A DNA stretch of 64,000 nt from Rhizobium sp. BK316 (GCF_014193695.1 NZ_JACHZR010000006.1:310001-374000); one strand, 5' to 3'; numbered from the stretch's first letter, positions 35,515 through 44,331 are shown. Notes: generated from the letters alone by a model not told the origin. Translations and numbers: made by a program.

Positions 35515-35638
35515 TGCTCCATCTCCTCGATGTTGTCGATGGAGCTTTGTCGAGCGCTGCCCCGGCCTTTCGACATTCAGGCCGCTTAAAAGATATTTTT
35601 CTTCCCTGTCGAAAAACGCCTAGGCTGTTCGTCTCTAA

Positions 35639-35740
35639 GCATCGGCCCGAAAATCGAGATAGATTTTCGGAAAGCCCGATGCGTAGATTCAAAGATTTAG
35701 AGCGTCCTTTGTGCGTCCGAATGGATGCACGGCGCTCTAA
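35639..35740. repeat. Two-hairpin rhizobial intergenic repeat
   Basis: First hairpin: GCATCGG and CCGATGC at the ends (35639-35682) with inner CCGAAAATC / GATTTTCGG. Second hairpin: TTAGAGCG and CGCTCTAA (35697-35740) with inner GTGCGTCC / GGATGCAC (one mismatch). I recall nearly identical copies between many Rhizobium genes. It lies upstream of the YciI-sigma operon and could affect its leader. Confidence 0.75.
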
Positions 35741-35772
35741 GGGCTGTGAAACCACAGCGTGGAGGACAAGGG

Positions 35773-36123
35773 ATGAAATATCTTTGCCAGGTCTGGTTCG
35801 ACGGCACGGTGCTGTCGGCCATGTCGACGGAAGAAAAGAAAAAGCTCGACCGGGATTCGCTCGCCTATGACCGCGATCTTGCCGACAGCGGTCATATGAT
35901 CATTGCCCAGGCGCTGCAGTCGCCGCAATCGGCGGTCACGGTCCGGGTGCGCGGCGGCGAGATGTCGGTCACCGACGGCCCCTTCATCGAGACGAAGGAA
36001 GCGCTCGGCGGCTTCATCCTGATCGACGCCAAGGACCTCAACGACGCGATCCGTGTTGCCGCCGGCATTCCGCTGGCAAAGCTCGGCGCGATCGAGGTTC
36101 GCCCCATCCATGAATTCGGCTGA
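35773..36123 (+). CDS. YciI/DGPF-domain protein 1
   Basis: The 116-residue protein has a YciI-like ferredoxin fold with the DGPF motif in VTDGPFIETKEALGGFILI. It starts MKYLCQVWFDG after GGAGGACAAGGG. It is the first of three related genes packed before an ECF sigma factor, with 12 bp to the next gene. In other bacteria DGPF proteins are strongly linked to ECF42-type sigma factors, and may act as their targets or partners. Catalysis has not been shown for this branch. Confidence 0.88.
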   Translation: MKYLCQVWFDGTVLSAMSTEEKKKLDRDSLAYDRDLADSGHMIIAQALQSPQSAVTVRVRGGEMSVTDGPFIETKEALGGFILIDAKDLNDAIRVAAGIPLAKLGAIEVRPIHEFG

Positions 36124-36135
36124 GGAGGTGATGTC

Positions 36136-36495
36136 ATGAAGTTTCTGGGCCAGATCTGGTTCGATACCGAAAAGAGCAAACGGGTCACCCCAGAAGAGTG
36201 GGAAGCCGTCACGCAGGAATGCATCGTCAGCGACGACCACTGGCGCGACAGCGGCCATATGTTGAGCGCGCTGGCGCTCTATGAGCCGGAGCAGGCTGTG
36301 ACGCTCAGGGTTCGCAACGGCACCATCGCTGCAACGGATGGTCCTTTCGCAGAGATCAAGGAACATCTCGGCGGCTTCGTCGTGATCGAGGCCAGGGATA
36401 TGGCGGAAGCACAGTCGATCATTTCCACCTTCCCGATCCTCAAATATGCATCAATCGAAATCCGCCCCGGCTATTCGATCAAGGATGGGAGATAG
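36136..36495 (+). CDS. YciI/DGPF-domain protein 2
   Basis: The 119-residue protein has the motif ATDGPFAEIKEHLGGFVVI and begins MKFLGQIWFDTEKSKRVTPEE, clearly related to the first copy. A GAGGAGGTGATGTC site precedes the ATG at 12 bp from the previous stop. Compared with copy 1, the His in DSGHML is kept, a conserved residue of the YciI fold. Cotranscribed with its neighbours. Confidence 0.88.
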   Translation: MKFLGQIWFDTEKSKRVTPEEWEAVTQECIVSDDHWRDSGHMLSALALYEPEQAVTLRVRNGTIAATDGPFAEIKEHLGGFVVIEARDMAEAQSIISTFPILKYASIEIRPGYSIKDGR

Positions 36496-36497
36496 CC

Positions 36498-36857
36498 ATG
36501 CGCTTCGTCTGCCTCATCTATAATGCCGCCGATATGGACGGCACACTCAGCCAGGCCGAGGGCGACGAACTCGTGAGGGCACATTTCCAATATGACGAGG
36601 AGCTTCAGCGCAAAGGCATCATGATCCATTCCGATGCATTGGAAGGCCCCGACAGCGCCTCTGTGTTGAGGGTGCGCGATGGCATTCTGTCTTCGACCGA
36701 CGGCCCCTATGTCGAGACCAAGGAACATCTGGCCGGCATTTACATCATCGAGGCGGCCGATCTCGAAGAGGCGCGCAAGGTCGTTGCGGGCATTCCGAGC
36801 GTCCGGGTCGGGGCGATCGAATTGCGGCCGGTGAGACTGCTCACCCTGCCACAGTGA
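36498..36857 (+). CDS. YciI/DGPF-domain protein 3
   Basis: The 119-residue protein starts MRFVCLIYNAADMDGTLSQ and has the variant motif STDGPYVETKEHLAGIYII (DGPY for DGPF). It is more distant from copies 1 and 2 than they are from each other. It starts 2 bp after the previous stop and ends 10 bp before the sigma factor gene, so all four genes are translationally close. Function unknown beyond association with the sigma factor. Confidence 0.87.
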   Translation: MRFVCLIYNAADMDGTLSQAEGDELVRAHFQYDEELQRKGIMIHSDALEGPDSASVLRVRDGILSSTDGPYVETKEHLAGIYIIEAADLEEARKVVAGIPSVRVGAIELRPVRLLTLPQ

Positions 36858-36867
36858 GGGTCGGCCC

Positions 36868-38103
36868 ATGAGACAGGTGATCGAGGATATCTACCGGCAG
36901 CATTCGCGCCGGGTTCTGGCGACGCTGATCCGCCTGCTCGGCGATTTCGACCGGGCGGAGGAAGCGCTGCACGATGCCTTTGCGGCGGCGGCACGGACAT
37001 GGCCGGTCGACGGCATGCCCAACAATCCCGTTGCCTGGCTCGTCTCGACCGGCCGCTTCAAGGCGATCGACCATCTGAGGAGACGAGCGCGCTTCAACGC
37101 CTCGCTGCGGCATATCGAGGACGGGCTCTACCCTGACGGCACGGAAACGGAGATCGGCGACATGGAACCGATCGAGGACGACATGCTGCGGCTGATCTTC
37201 ATCTGCTGCCATCCGGCTCTTGCCGCCGATGCGCAGATGGCGATGGCGCTGCGCGAGGTCTGCGGACTGACGACGGAAGAGATCGCCCATGCCTTCCTCG
37301 TACCGGCGCCGACGGTCGCACAACGGATCGTGCGTGCCAAGAACCGGATCAGGACGGAAAAAATCCCTTATGAAGTGCCCGTCGGAGCCGAACTGCCCGA
37401 AAGGCTCGACCGGGTACTGCATGTCATCTACCTCGTCTTCAACGAGGGCTACTCGGCATCCTCGGGCAGCGCCATCGTGCGCGCCGACCTGACGGCAGAG
37501 GCGATCCGGCTGGCGCGGCTGCTTGCCGCCTTGCTGCCGCATCCGGATGTCGCCGGCCTGCTGTCATTGCTCCTGCTGCAGGAGTCGCGGCGCGCTGCCC
37601 GGCAGGATGGTGACGGCGCGCTGGTGCTGCTTGCCGATCAGGATCGCTCGCTCTGGGACCGGGCAAGAATATCAGAGGGGCTGTCGCTGCTTGCAAGCGC
37701 CATGCGCACGCCTGATATCGGCATCTATACGGTTCAGGCGGCAATCGCGGCGGAACACGCGAAGACCGGAAGCATCGAGGAAACGGACTGGCGGCGCATC
37801 GCCTTCTACTACGACCTGCTGATTGCCGCCCATCCCTCTGATATTGCGGAGCTCAACCGCGCGGTGGCGATTGCCATGGCCGATGGGCCGGAGAAAGGAC
37901 TGGCCCTCGTCGATGCCGTCATGGGCAAGGGGGACCTAACGTCCTATCATCTCGCCCATTCGGCGCGGGCGGATTTCCTGCGCCGGCTCGGACGCAGGGC
38001 CGAGGCGATTGCGGCTTACGAGACGGCGCTGACACTCTGCCGGCAGGAGCCGGAACGGGCCTTTCTGCGCAAGCGCATCTCGGAGCTTACAGCATCGTCT
38101 TGA
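36868..38103 (+). CDS. ECF42-like RNA polymerase sigma factor with C-terminal extension
   Basis: The 411-residue protein has sigma region 2 (RRVLATLIRLLGDFDRAEEA, PVAWLVSTGRFKAIDHLRR) and region 4 (LREVCGLTTEEIAHAFLVP), followed by a long helical extension of about 220 residues (DUF6596/TPR-like; LNRAVAIAMADGPEKGLALV, RADFLRRLGRRAEAIAAYETAL). Such sigma factors usually lack a separate anti-sigma gene, and the extension controls activity. Neighbouring DGPF genes support the ECF42 class. It begins 10 bp after the third DGPF gene. Confidence 0.9.
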   Translation: MRQVIEDIYRQHSRRVLATLIRLLGDFDRAEEALHDAFAAAARTWPVDGMPNNPVAWLVSTGRFKAIDHLRRRARFNASLRHIEDGLYPDGTETEIGDMEPIEDDMLRLIFICCHPALAADAQMAMALREVCGLTTEEIAHAFLVPAPTVAQRIVRAKNRIRTEKIPYEVPVGAELPERLDRVLHVIYLVFNEGYSASSGSAIVRADLTAEAIRLARLLAALLPHPDVAGLLSLLLLQESRRAARQDGDGALVLLADQDRSLWDRARISEGLSLLASAMRTPDIGIYTVQAAIAAEHAKTGSIEETDWRRIAFYYDLLIAAHPSDIAELNRAVAIAMADGPEKGLALVDAVMGKGDLTSYHLAHSARADFLRRLGRRAEAIAAYETALTLCRQEPERAFLRKRISELTASS

Positions 38104-38110
38104 GGCGCGG

Positions 38111-39070
38111 TCAGGCCTTGCGGCGGCCGAGCGGCAGCGAGATGGCGGTGCCTGTCAGGGCGGAAACGATGATGAGCAGATGCGCGCTGACGCTTGCCTG
38201 CGCCAGCGCGTCCAGGGCCGACCGTTCGCTCGATGCTCCGAAGGCGATGGCACCGGCGGTGATGCCGGCCGGATAGGTGCCGACGCCGCCCGGCGCATGC
38301 ACCGGCAGGACCGAGGAAAGCTCGCCGCCGAGCGCGCCGCCGAAACTCGCGGCCATCGGCAGCACGCCCATCAGACCGAGCGCCCAGGCGAGCACGAGCA
38401 CCTTCACCAGCCAGTTGACGATGGTCATCGCCCAGGCGCGGGCAAAAGCAACGGCATCGAAAGGCAGTCCGTTCTCGATTTCATGAAGCAGCGTCTGCGC
38501 CTTGCGCGGCAGCAGTTTCGCCCCGAGGCGCAGCAGCGGCTTGCGGGCAGCAAAAGCAAAGACCGGCAGGAACAGGAAGAGTACCCAGACCAACCAGGCG
38601 AGCGCGGCATTGGAGGCGGCGGCCGCAACGCCGAGGCCCGCGGCGGCCAGCAGCGCATGCAGGTCCAATAGCCGCATAACCAGCAGGGCGGAGGTGCCGC
38701 GCGTCAGGGGAATGCCGAATTCCGTGCGCATCAGCACCGGAAAGCTGGTCTCGCCGGCGCGGAAGGGCAGCATGATGTTCAGAAGGTTATGGATCTGCGT
38801 GATGCGGAAGAGCGTTGCGAAACGGCCTGCCGTCTCCCGTGGAAAATAATCGTAGATGCGCCATGTACGCAGGAAATAGGTGCTGGTCAGGAGTATGAGC
38901 GCGCCGATAACGGGCCGAGGACCGACGGCAGCCCATTGCTCCAATATGACAGTCCAGCCCCAGAACCATTCGATGAAAAGCGCATAGGCTGCGACGATTG
39001 CGACCGTCAGAAGGGTCATGCGATTGCGCAGAAACCAGGATTGCCCGCTTTCAACACTCGGGGTCTTCAT
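38111..39070 (-). CDS. Flippase-like membrane protein (LPG synthase TM / UPF0104)
   Basis: The 319-residue integral membrane protein has 7-8 hydrophobic segments with the family marks LLNIMLPFRAGETSFPVLM (R-x-G-E) and LPVHAPGGVGTYPAGI. The family includes the membrane half of lysyl-PG synthase and putative lipid flippases, some linked to glycolipids. It is divergent from the GT2 and ArnT-like genes with an 80-bp gap, suggesting transport of a polyprenyl-linked sugar. It ends 7 bp from the convergent sigma factor gene. Substrate unknown. Confidence 0.85.
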   Translation of the reverse strand: MKTPSVESGQSWFLRNRMTLLTVAIVAAYALFIEWFWGWTVILEQWAAVGPRPVIGALILLTSTYFLRTWRIYDYFPRETAGRFATLFRITQIHNLLNIMLPFRAGETSFPVLMRTEFGIPLTRGTSALLVMRLLDLHALLAAAGLGVAAAASNAALAWLVWVLFLFLPVFAFAARKPLLRLGAKLLPRKAQTLLHEIENGLPFDAVAFARAWAMTIVNWLVKVLVLAWALGLMGVLPMAASFGGALGGELSSVLPVHAPGGVGTYPAGITAGAIAFGASSERSALDALAQASVSAHLLIIVSALTGTAISLPLGRRKA

Positions 39071-39150
39071 GTATCAGGCTTCCTAAGTTTGGCTGCGGCG
39101 GCTGGTTTTCATCGGTCTTCCATTGCCGCGCCTTTTAGGAGAAATGAAAG

Positions 39151-40161
39151 TTGCAGACAACGGTAGAGTCCATTCGCGGTGCGAATGATCAGATACAACC
39201 GCTCGAGCTGTCGCTGGTCGTTCCTGTTTTCAACGAGGAAGAAAGCATCGGCCCGCTCGTCGAGCGCATTGCCGCGGCCATGGCCGACTATCCGCTTCGC
39301 TGGGAACTGATCCTCGTCGACGACGGCAGCACGGACGCAACGCTCGTCAATGCCCGCAAGTTCGTCAACCGCGAGGGGCTGACGCTGCGTATCGTCGAGC
39401 TGCAGCGCAATTTCGGCCAGACGGCCGCCATGCAGGCCGGCATCGACACGGCGCAGGGCCGGCTGATCGCCACCATGGACGGCGACCTGCAGAACGACCC
39501 GAAGGATATTCCCTCGATGGTCTCGGAGCTGGAACGGCGTGAACTCGACCTGCTCGTCGGCTGGCGCAAGAACCGCCAGGACGGTCTGCTGCTGCGCAAG
39601 ATCCCCTCCTGGTGCGCGAATTACCTCATCGGCCGCATCACCGGCGTCAAGCTGCACGACTACGGCTGCAGCCTGAAGATCTACCGTGCCTCGATCATCA
39701 AGCAGGTGAAGCTGATGGGCGAGATGCATCGCTTCATCCCGGCCTGGGTCGCCGGCGTGGTGCCGAGCTCACGCATCGGCGAAATGGCCGTCACCCATCA
39801 CGCACGCCAGCACGGCACGTCTAAATATGGCATCTCGCGCACTTTCCGCGTGATCCTCGATCTGCTGTCTGTGATGTTCTTCATGCGCTACAAGGCGCGT
39901 CCGGGCCATTTCTTCGGCTCGCTCGGCCTCGGCCTCGGCGGCCTCGCAGCGCTGATCCTCATCTATCTCGGTTTCGACAAGTTCATCATGGGCAACGATA
40001 TCGGTACGCGACCGATGCTGATGGTCGGCGTCGTGCTGCTGCTGTCGTCCGTGCAGATGATCACGACCGGCATCCTGGCGGAAATGATCGCGCGAACCTA
40101 TTATCGCGACGACGCCTCGCCGAATTATATCGTGCGCCAGATCTTCTCCCGAGAAAGCTGA
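39151..40161 (+). CDS. GT2 polyprenyl-phosphate glycosyltransferase
   Basis: The 336-residue protein has a GT-A domain (LVVPVFNEEESIG, LVDDGSTDAT, the acceptor motif TMDGDLQNDP and GWRKNRQDG) and two C-terminal membrane segments (about residues 255-315), the ArnC/DPM1/GtrB layout that loads a sugar onto polyprenyl phosphate at the inner membrane. The start appears to be TTG at 39151 with AGGAG upstream; the nearest ATG is out of frame. It is directly upstream of an ArnT-like transferase. In R. leguminosarum related pairs add galacturonic acid to LPS, a possible role here. Confidence 0.88.
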   Translation: MQTTVESIRGANDQIQPLELSLVVPVFNEEESIGPLVERIAAAMADYPLRWELILVDDGSTDATLVNARKFVNREGLTLRIVELQRNFGQTAAMQAGIDTAQGRLIATMDGDLQNDPKDIPSMVSELERRELDLLVGWRKNRQDGLLLRKIPSWCANYLIGRITGVKLHDYGCSLKIYRASIIKQVKLMGEMHRFIPAWVAGVVPSSRIGEMAVTHHARQHGTSKYGISRTFRVILDLLSVMFFMRYKARPGHFFGSLGLGLGGLAALILIYLGFDKFIMGNDIGTRPMLMVGVVLLLSSVQMITTGILAEMIARTYYRDDASPNYIVRQIFSRES

Positions 40162-40162
40162 C

Positions 40163-41653
40163 GTGAAGAGCCTTTTCAGCCGCCGGCCCAATCTGATCCT
40201 GGCGGTGCTTGGAACCTATTTTCTGCTCCACTTGATCGTGCGGCTCAGCATTCCCAATGCGCTGGAGCTGGACGAGGCGGAGCAGATATTGCTCTCGCAA
40301 TGGTTCGCCTTCGGCTATAATTCGCAGCCGCCCTTCTACAATTGGGTGCAGTACGGCGTCACATCGCTCATCGGCGTGTCGCTGTTTTCGCTGTCGCTCC
40401 TCAAATGCACCATGCTGTTCCTGTCCTATGTCTTCTACTGGCTGGCGGCGCGGCTGACGTTGAAGAACAGCAGCCTGGTGGTGATGACGACGCTCGGCCT
40501 GCTCACCATGCCGCAGATCGTCTTCGAGGCGCAGCGGGACCTGACCCATTCGGTGGCGACGATCTTTGCTGGCTCGTTATTCCTCTACGGCTTTTTCCGC
40601 ACGCTGAAGACGCCGTCGGCCATCTCCTATGCCATCGTCGGCATTGCGACCGGCATCGGCATCATATCGAAGTATAATTTCGCGCTTCTTCCGGCCGCGG
40701 CATTCGTCGCTGCGCTGATCGATGCCGATTTCCGCAAGCGCTTGCTCGACTGGCGACTGATACTGACCATCGTGATTTCGATCGCCATCGTCACGCCGCA
40801 CGCAATCTGGTTCCTGCAGCATTTCGACCTTGCCGTCGATCGTACGCTGCACAAGATGACCGGTGACGAGGAGAGCTTTCTGGCGCAGGTATCGACCGGC
40901 TTTTTCCGCTTCATCTCCGCAATGGTCGGCATCGCTGGCGTCTCTGTCCTCATCTTTCTGGCGCTCTTTGCCAAATCGCTGCGGGCAATGTGGCGCGCGT
41001 CCAGCCGCTGGACAAGAATTGCCGGGCGCATCCTGCTGATCGAGATCAGCGCTATTGCGCTGATGATCCTGCTTGCCGGCGTCGACAATGTCGCCGACCG
41101 ATGGCTGACGCCGCTCTTCCTCATCCTGCCGCTCTATATCTGCATGAAGGCCGAGAGCACCGAGGTCGACCCCGCAGTACCCTTGCGTGCATCGCTGGCG
41201 GTGAGTGGCGTGATCATGGGCATCGTGCTGGCCGTGCTCGCCATGCGCGCCTATTACGGCCCGCTCTTCGGCAAATATCAGCGACTGAACATCCCCTATG
41301 CCAGCTTTGCCGAGACGATCCGCAAGGATATCGGCGGCGAACCGGGGCTGATCGTCGGTTACGACCCGCATCTCGACGGCAATATGCGGCTGCAAATGCC
41401 TGACACCCCGGTGCAGTCCTATTTCTATCCGGACTTCAAGCCGACATTCCAACTGGATGCGAAACACCCCGTCGTCTTCGTCTGGCGCGACGACAAGGGC
41501 AGGACGCCGCCGGCCTGGCCGAATGATTATTTTGGGGATGTGCTGGCGCAGACCGGCTTGAAGCAGCCGGAAACGCATGTCGTCACCCTGCCCTATATCT
41601 ATGGCCGACCGGGTGACACCTATCAGTTCGCCTACGCGGTGGCTTATCCCTAA
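40163..41653 (+). CDS. ArnT/PMT-like glycosyltransferase (GT39/GT83 type)
   Basis: The 496-residue membrane protein has about 10-12 hydrophobic segments and the first periplasmic loop motif ELDEAEQIL, where the acidic pair is typical of PMT/ArnT enzymes that use polyprenyl-phosphate sugars. It starts at GTG, one base after the previous stop. It should transfer the sugar made by the GT2 enzyme onto lipid A, core or another envelope lipid on the periplasmic side. Acceptor and sugar are not determined. Its TAA stop uses the first base of the inverted-repeat element. Confidence 0.88.
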   Translation: MKSLFSRRPNLILAVLGTYFLLHLIVRLSIPNALELDEAEQILLSQWFAFGYNSQPPFYNWVQYGVTSLIGVSLFSLSLLKCTMLFLSYVFYWLAARLTLKNSSLVVMTTLGLLTMPQIVFEAQRDLTHSVATIFAGSLFLYGFFRTLKTPSAISYAIVGIATGIGIISKYNFALLPAAAFVAALIDADFRKRLLDWRLILTIVISIAIVTPHAIWFLQHFDLAVDRTLHKMTGDEESFLAQVSTGFFRFISAMVGIAGVSVLIFLALFAKSLRAMWRASSRWTRIAGRILLIEISAIALMILLAGVDNVADRWLTPLFLILPLYICMKAESTEVDPAVPLRASLAVSGVIMGIVLAVLAMRAYYGPLFGKYQRLNIPYASFAETIRKDIGGEPGLIVGYDPHLDGNMRLQMPDTPVQSYFYPDFKPTFQLDAKHPVVFVWRDDKGRTPPAWPNDYFGDVLAQTGLKQPETHVVTLPYIYGRPGDTYQFAYAVAYP

Positions 41654-41945
41654 GAGCCTTTCCTGGTTAGATTGAAGCATTCTGTTGGCTCAAACGGAGT
41701 CGAATGGTCGACCGGCTGGCGCGCGTCGTAGCCCAGATCTACGGCCAAGCCGGCCGATCGATCAGGCGGCCCGTTTCAGCCAACCCCGGTGGTTTGCTTG
41801 CAAACCAGCTAGGGCCGGGCATCTTTCCGCCAGGATCAAAGGCGATCGGCTCGGACATACCCCGGGGTATGCCCTTCTCCATCAGCCTTTGCCCTGACGA
41901 AAACCTGCTCCGGCAGAATGCTTCAATCTAACCAGGAAAGGCTCT
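41653..41945. mobile_element. 293-bp element with 32-bp terminal inverted repeats (MITE-like)
   Basis: Positions 41653-41684 and 41914-41945 are perfect 32-bp inverted repeats (starting AGAGCCTTTCCTGG). The interior has a 16-bp palindrome CATACCCCGGGGTATG (41856-41871) and a 75-codon frame (41704-41931) ending in LRQNASI with no known domain and no transposase motif. This fits a miniature non-autonomous element or a long terminator-like repeat. TA flanks both ends but a clean target duplication is not evident. The ends supply part of the stop codons of both flanking genes. Confidence 0.75.
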
Positions 41946-42858
41946 AGCGTGCGAATGCGTCGAAAGGATTGACCTCTGTGAGTTGGCGCACTGTGTCCCT
42001 GCTCGCGCCCGCGATCTGAAGCCTTGGCAGAAGGCTCTCGACAAGGTGCGTATAAGGCCTCGGGGTCCCGCCACCCGGTTGCGCCGGATCATACCAGCCG
42101 AGATCGTGGCTTATCAAAAGCCGCTTGCCCAATCCTGCTTCAAGGGCGTCCATTATCAACGCGACCACGTCTTCATCCGGTGCCCTACCGACATGGTCGT
42201 ATTCGATCCACGCGCCGCGTTCCACCAGTGCCTTGTGAAGCTGGAAGTCCTTTTCCTCCTGGGTATGAATGGATATGAACCGCTCGGCTGCGCAACCCTC
42301 TGACTGAAGGATGTCCAGCTGCTCCATCACGACCCTTCCCCGAATCGTGTGCGAGCCGATGACCGCACCGGTTCGCACGGATGCTCTTGCGGCCGCGCGC
42401 AGGATGCGGGCCTCCAATGGCGTAATGCCATCGTCGCCGGCGCTCAGTTTTATCCATCCGGCGAGCACGCCGGTATCTTCGATGCCCTCGGTAAGCTCAG
42501 CCACCATCCATTGTTCGAGATCGACTTCGCTGGCTTCTGCTACCCACCTGGGTATCCATGGTTCGCGATAGTTACCGGTCGGCACAACGATCGGAAAGTC
42601 GGCGGCCCTCGATACGGCAAGATCAATATCTGCGCGTCTTCCAACGCCCCCTGTCGTGCATTCGACGAGCAGTGAAATGCCTTGTCTTTTGATTGCCTCT
42701 ATTTGTGGGACCATCAGCGCCACGACATCGTCTACATCCGCCTTGGCGTAGCCGGGCCGGTCGGGGGTTCGGAGATCGACAAACACGTGCTCGTGCGGAA
42801 GAATCATGCCGAGTTCTTCGCGGCGTTTCGGTCCCAGAGTGGTGTAAATCTGCTTCAT
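41944..42858 (-). CDS. Phosphotriesterase-family metal hydrolase
   Basis: The 304-residue protein has the TIM-barrel amidohydrolase motifs of the PTE/Php family: LPHEHVFVDLR (HxH), LLVECTTGGVGR, GWIKLSAGD (lysine that bridges metals), VIGSHTIRG, FISIHTQEE and ISHDLGWYDP (terminal Asp). Members act as lactonases or on unknown phosphate or amide substrates; true phosphotriesterase activity should not be assumed. The ATG at 42856-42858 has GGGGGA upstream. Its TAG stop lies within the end of the inverted-repeat element. Confidence 0.87.
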   Translation of the reverse strand: MKQIYTTLGPKRREELGMILPHEHVFVDLRTPDRPGYAKADVDDVVALMVPQIEAIKRQGISLLVECTTGGVGRRADIDLAVSRAADFPIVVPTGNYREPWIPRWVAEASEVDLEQWMVAELTEGIEDTGVLAGWIKLSAGDDGITPLEARILRAAARASVRTGAVIGSHTIRGRVVMEQLDILQSEGCAAERFISIHTQEEKDFQLHKALVERGAWIEYDHVGRAPDEDVVALIMDALEAGLGKRLLISHDLGWYDPAQPGGGTPRPYTHLVESLLPRLQIAGASRDTVRQLTEVNPFDAFAR

Positions 42859-42963
42859 TGGTCGAGATTCCCCCAAATGATCGACGTTCTATGACAATGC
42901 GAGTGATCTCCTCACCCAACATCACTGAGCAGCGACGGCAGGGCTTCGCCGTCGCAATCGTCG

Positions 42964-44331
42964 CTAGCCACGTAGCTCCTTCCAGGCTGCGTCCAGCGCA
43001 ATCTTGGTAATACGCGCCATCTCGTCGACCTCCTCATGGCTGATGACGAGCGGCGGGGAGGCCAGCATGCGGTCGCCGGTGGCGCGCAGCACGAGGCCGT
43101 TTGCGAGAGCGTGATTGCGCACCAGCGAGCCGATCGGATCGGGCTTTTCGAAGCGGGTGCGGGTCTTCTTGTCGGCGGCAAGCTGCAGACCGCCCATCAG
43201 GCCGATGCTTTGCGCCTCGCCGACAAAATCATGATCGGCAAGGGCGGCCCACTTCTTTGCGAAATAGGGGCCGATATCGTCGCGCACGCGCTCGACCAGT
43301 TTCTCCTCCTCGATGATGCGCAGGTTTTCGAGCGCGGCGGCGGCGCAGACCGGATGGCCGGAATAGGTGAAGCCATGGTTGAAATCGCCGACCTCGTTGA
43401 TCAGCACATCGGCGATGCGATCACTGACGAGCACGCCGCCGATCGGCAGGTAACCCGAGGAAAGCCCTTTGGCGATCGGGGCAAAATCCGGCTCGACGCC
43501 GAAATATTGATGGCCGAACCATTCGCCGAGGCGACCGAAGCCGCAGATGACCTCGTCGGTTACGAGCAGGATGTTGCGGGCCTTGCAGATGCGGTCGATT
43601 TCCGGCCAATAGGTCTCCGGCGGAATGATGACACCGGCCGCGCCCTGGATCGGCTCGGCGACGAAGGCTGCGACATTCTCCTCGCCCAGCTCATCGATCT
43701 TGGCGTCCAGCTCGCGGGCGACCTTCAGGCCGAATTCGGCGGGCGTGAGATCGCCACCCTCGCCATACCAATAGGGCTGGCCGATATGGACGATGCCTGA
43801 TATCGGCAGGTCGCCCTGCTCGTGCATATATTTCATGCCGCCGAGGCTGGCGCCGGCAACCGTCGAGCCGTGATAGCCGTTGCGCCGCGCAATCACCATC
43901 TTCTTCGAGGGCTTGCCGACGGCTGCCCAATAGACGCGGGCCATGCGGAACCAGGTGTCGTTCGCTTCCGAGCCGGAGCCGGTGAAGAAGATATGGTTGA
44001 AGCGCGGGCCGGCCTTGGACGTCACCTTCTCTGCGAGCAGCGTGGTCGGCGGCGACGTCGTGCCGAAGAAGGTGTTGTAATAGGGAAGCTCGTTCATCTG
44101 ACGCGCGACGGCATCGGCGATTTCCTTGCGGCCGTAACCGATATTGACGCACCAGAGGCCGGCGAAACCATCGAGATACTTTTTGCCGTTGTTGTCGTAG
44201 ATATGCACGCCCTCGCCGCGCTCGATGATGCGCGTGCCGTCGGCATTCAGCTTCTTCATGTCGGAGAAGGGATGCAGATGGTGGGCGGCATCGATCGCAG
44301 CAAGATTGGACAGCGGGTAAGTATCGGACAT
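42964..44331 (-). CDS. Class III aminotransferase, putrescine/omega-amine type
   Basis: The 455-residue PLP enzyme has GVHIYDNNGKKYLDGFAGLWC, the PLP phosphate motif GSGSEANDT, the aspartate motif LVTDEVICGFGRLGE and the PLP lysine in PIAKGLSSGYLPIGGV. The sequence is of the SpuC or omega-amino acid:pyruvate type. Divergent placement next to a glutamine-synthetase-like gene suggests polyamine or beta-alanine-like amine breakdown. The start at 44331 is chosen from the family N-terminus; the frame remains open upstream to 45210 only because it is antisense to the GS-like gene. Confidence 0.9.
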   Translation of the reverse strand: MSDTYPLSNLAAIDAAHHLHPFSDMKKLNADGTRIIERGEGVHIYDNNGKKYLDGFAGLWCVNIGYGRKEIADAVARQMNELPYYNTFFGTTSPPTTLLAEKVTSKAGPRFNHIFFTGSGSEANDTWFRMARVYWAAVGKPSKKMVIARRNGYHGSTVAGASLGGMKYMHEQGDLPISGIVHIGQPYWYGEGGDLTPAEFGLKVARELDAKIDELGEENVAAFVAEPIQGAAGVIIPPETYWPEIDRICKARNILLVTDEVICGFGRLGEWFGHQYFGVEPDFAPIAKGLSSGYLPIGGVLVSDRIADVLINEVGDFNHGFTYSGHPVCAAAALENLRIIEEEKLVERVRDDIGPYFAKKWAALADHDFVGEAQSIGLMGGLQLAADKKTRTRFEKPDPIGSLVRNHALANGLVLRATGDRMLASPPLVISHEEVDEMARITKIALDAAWKELRG

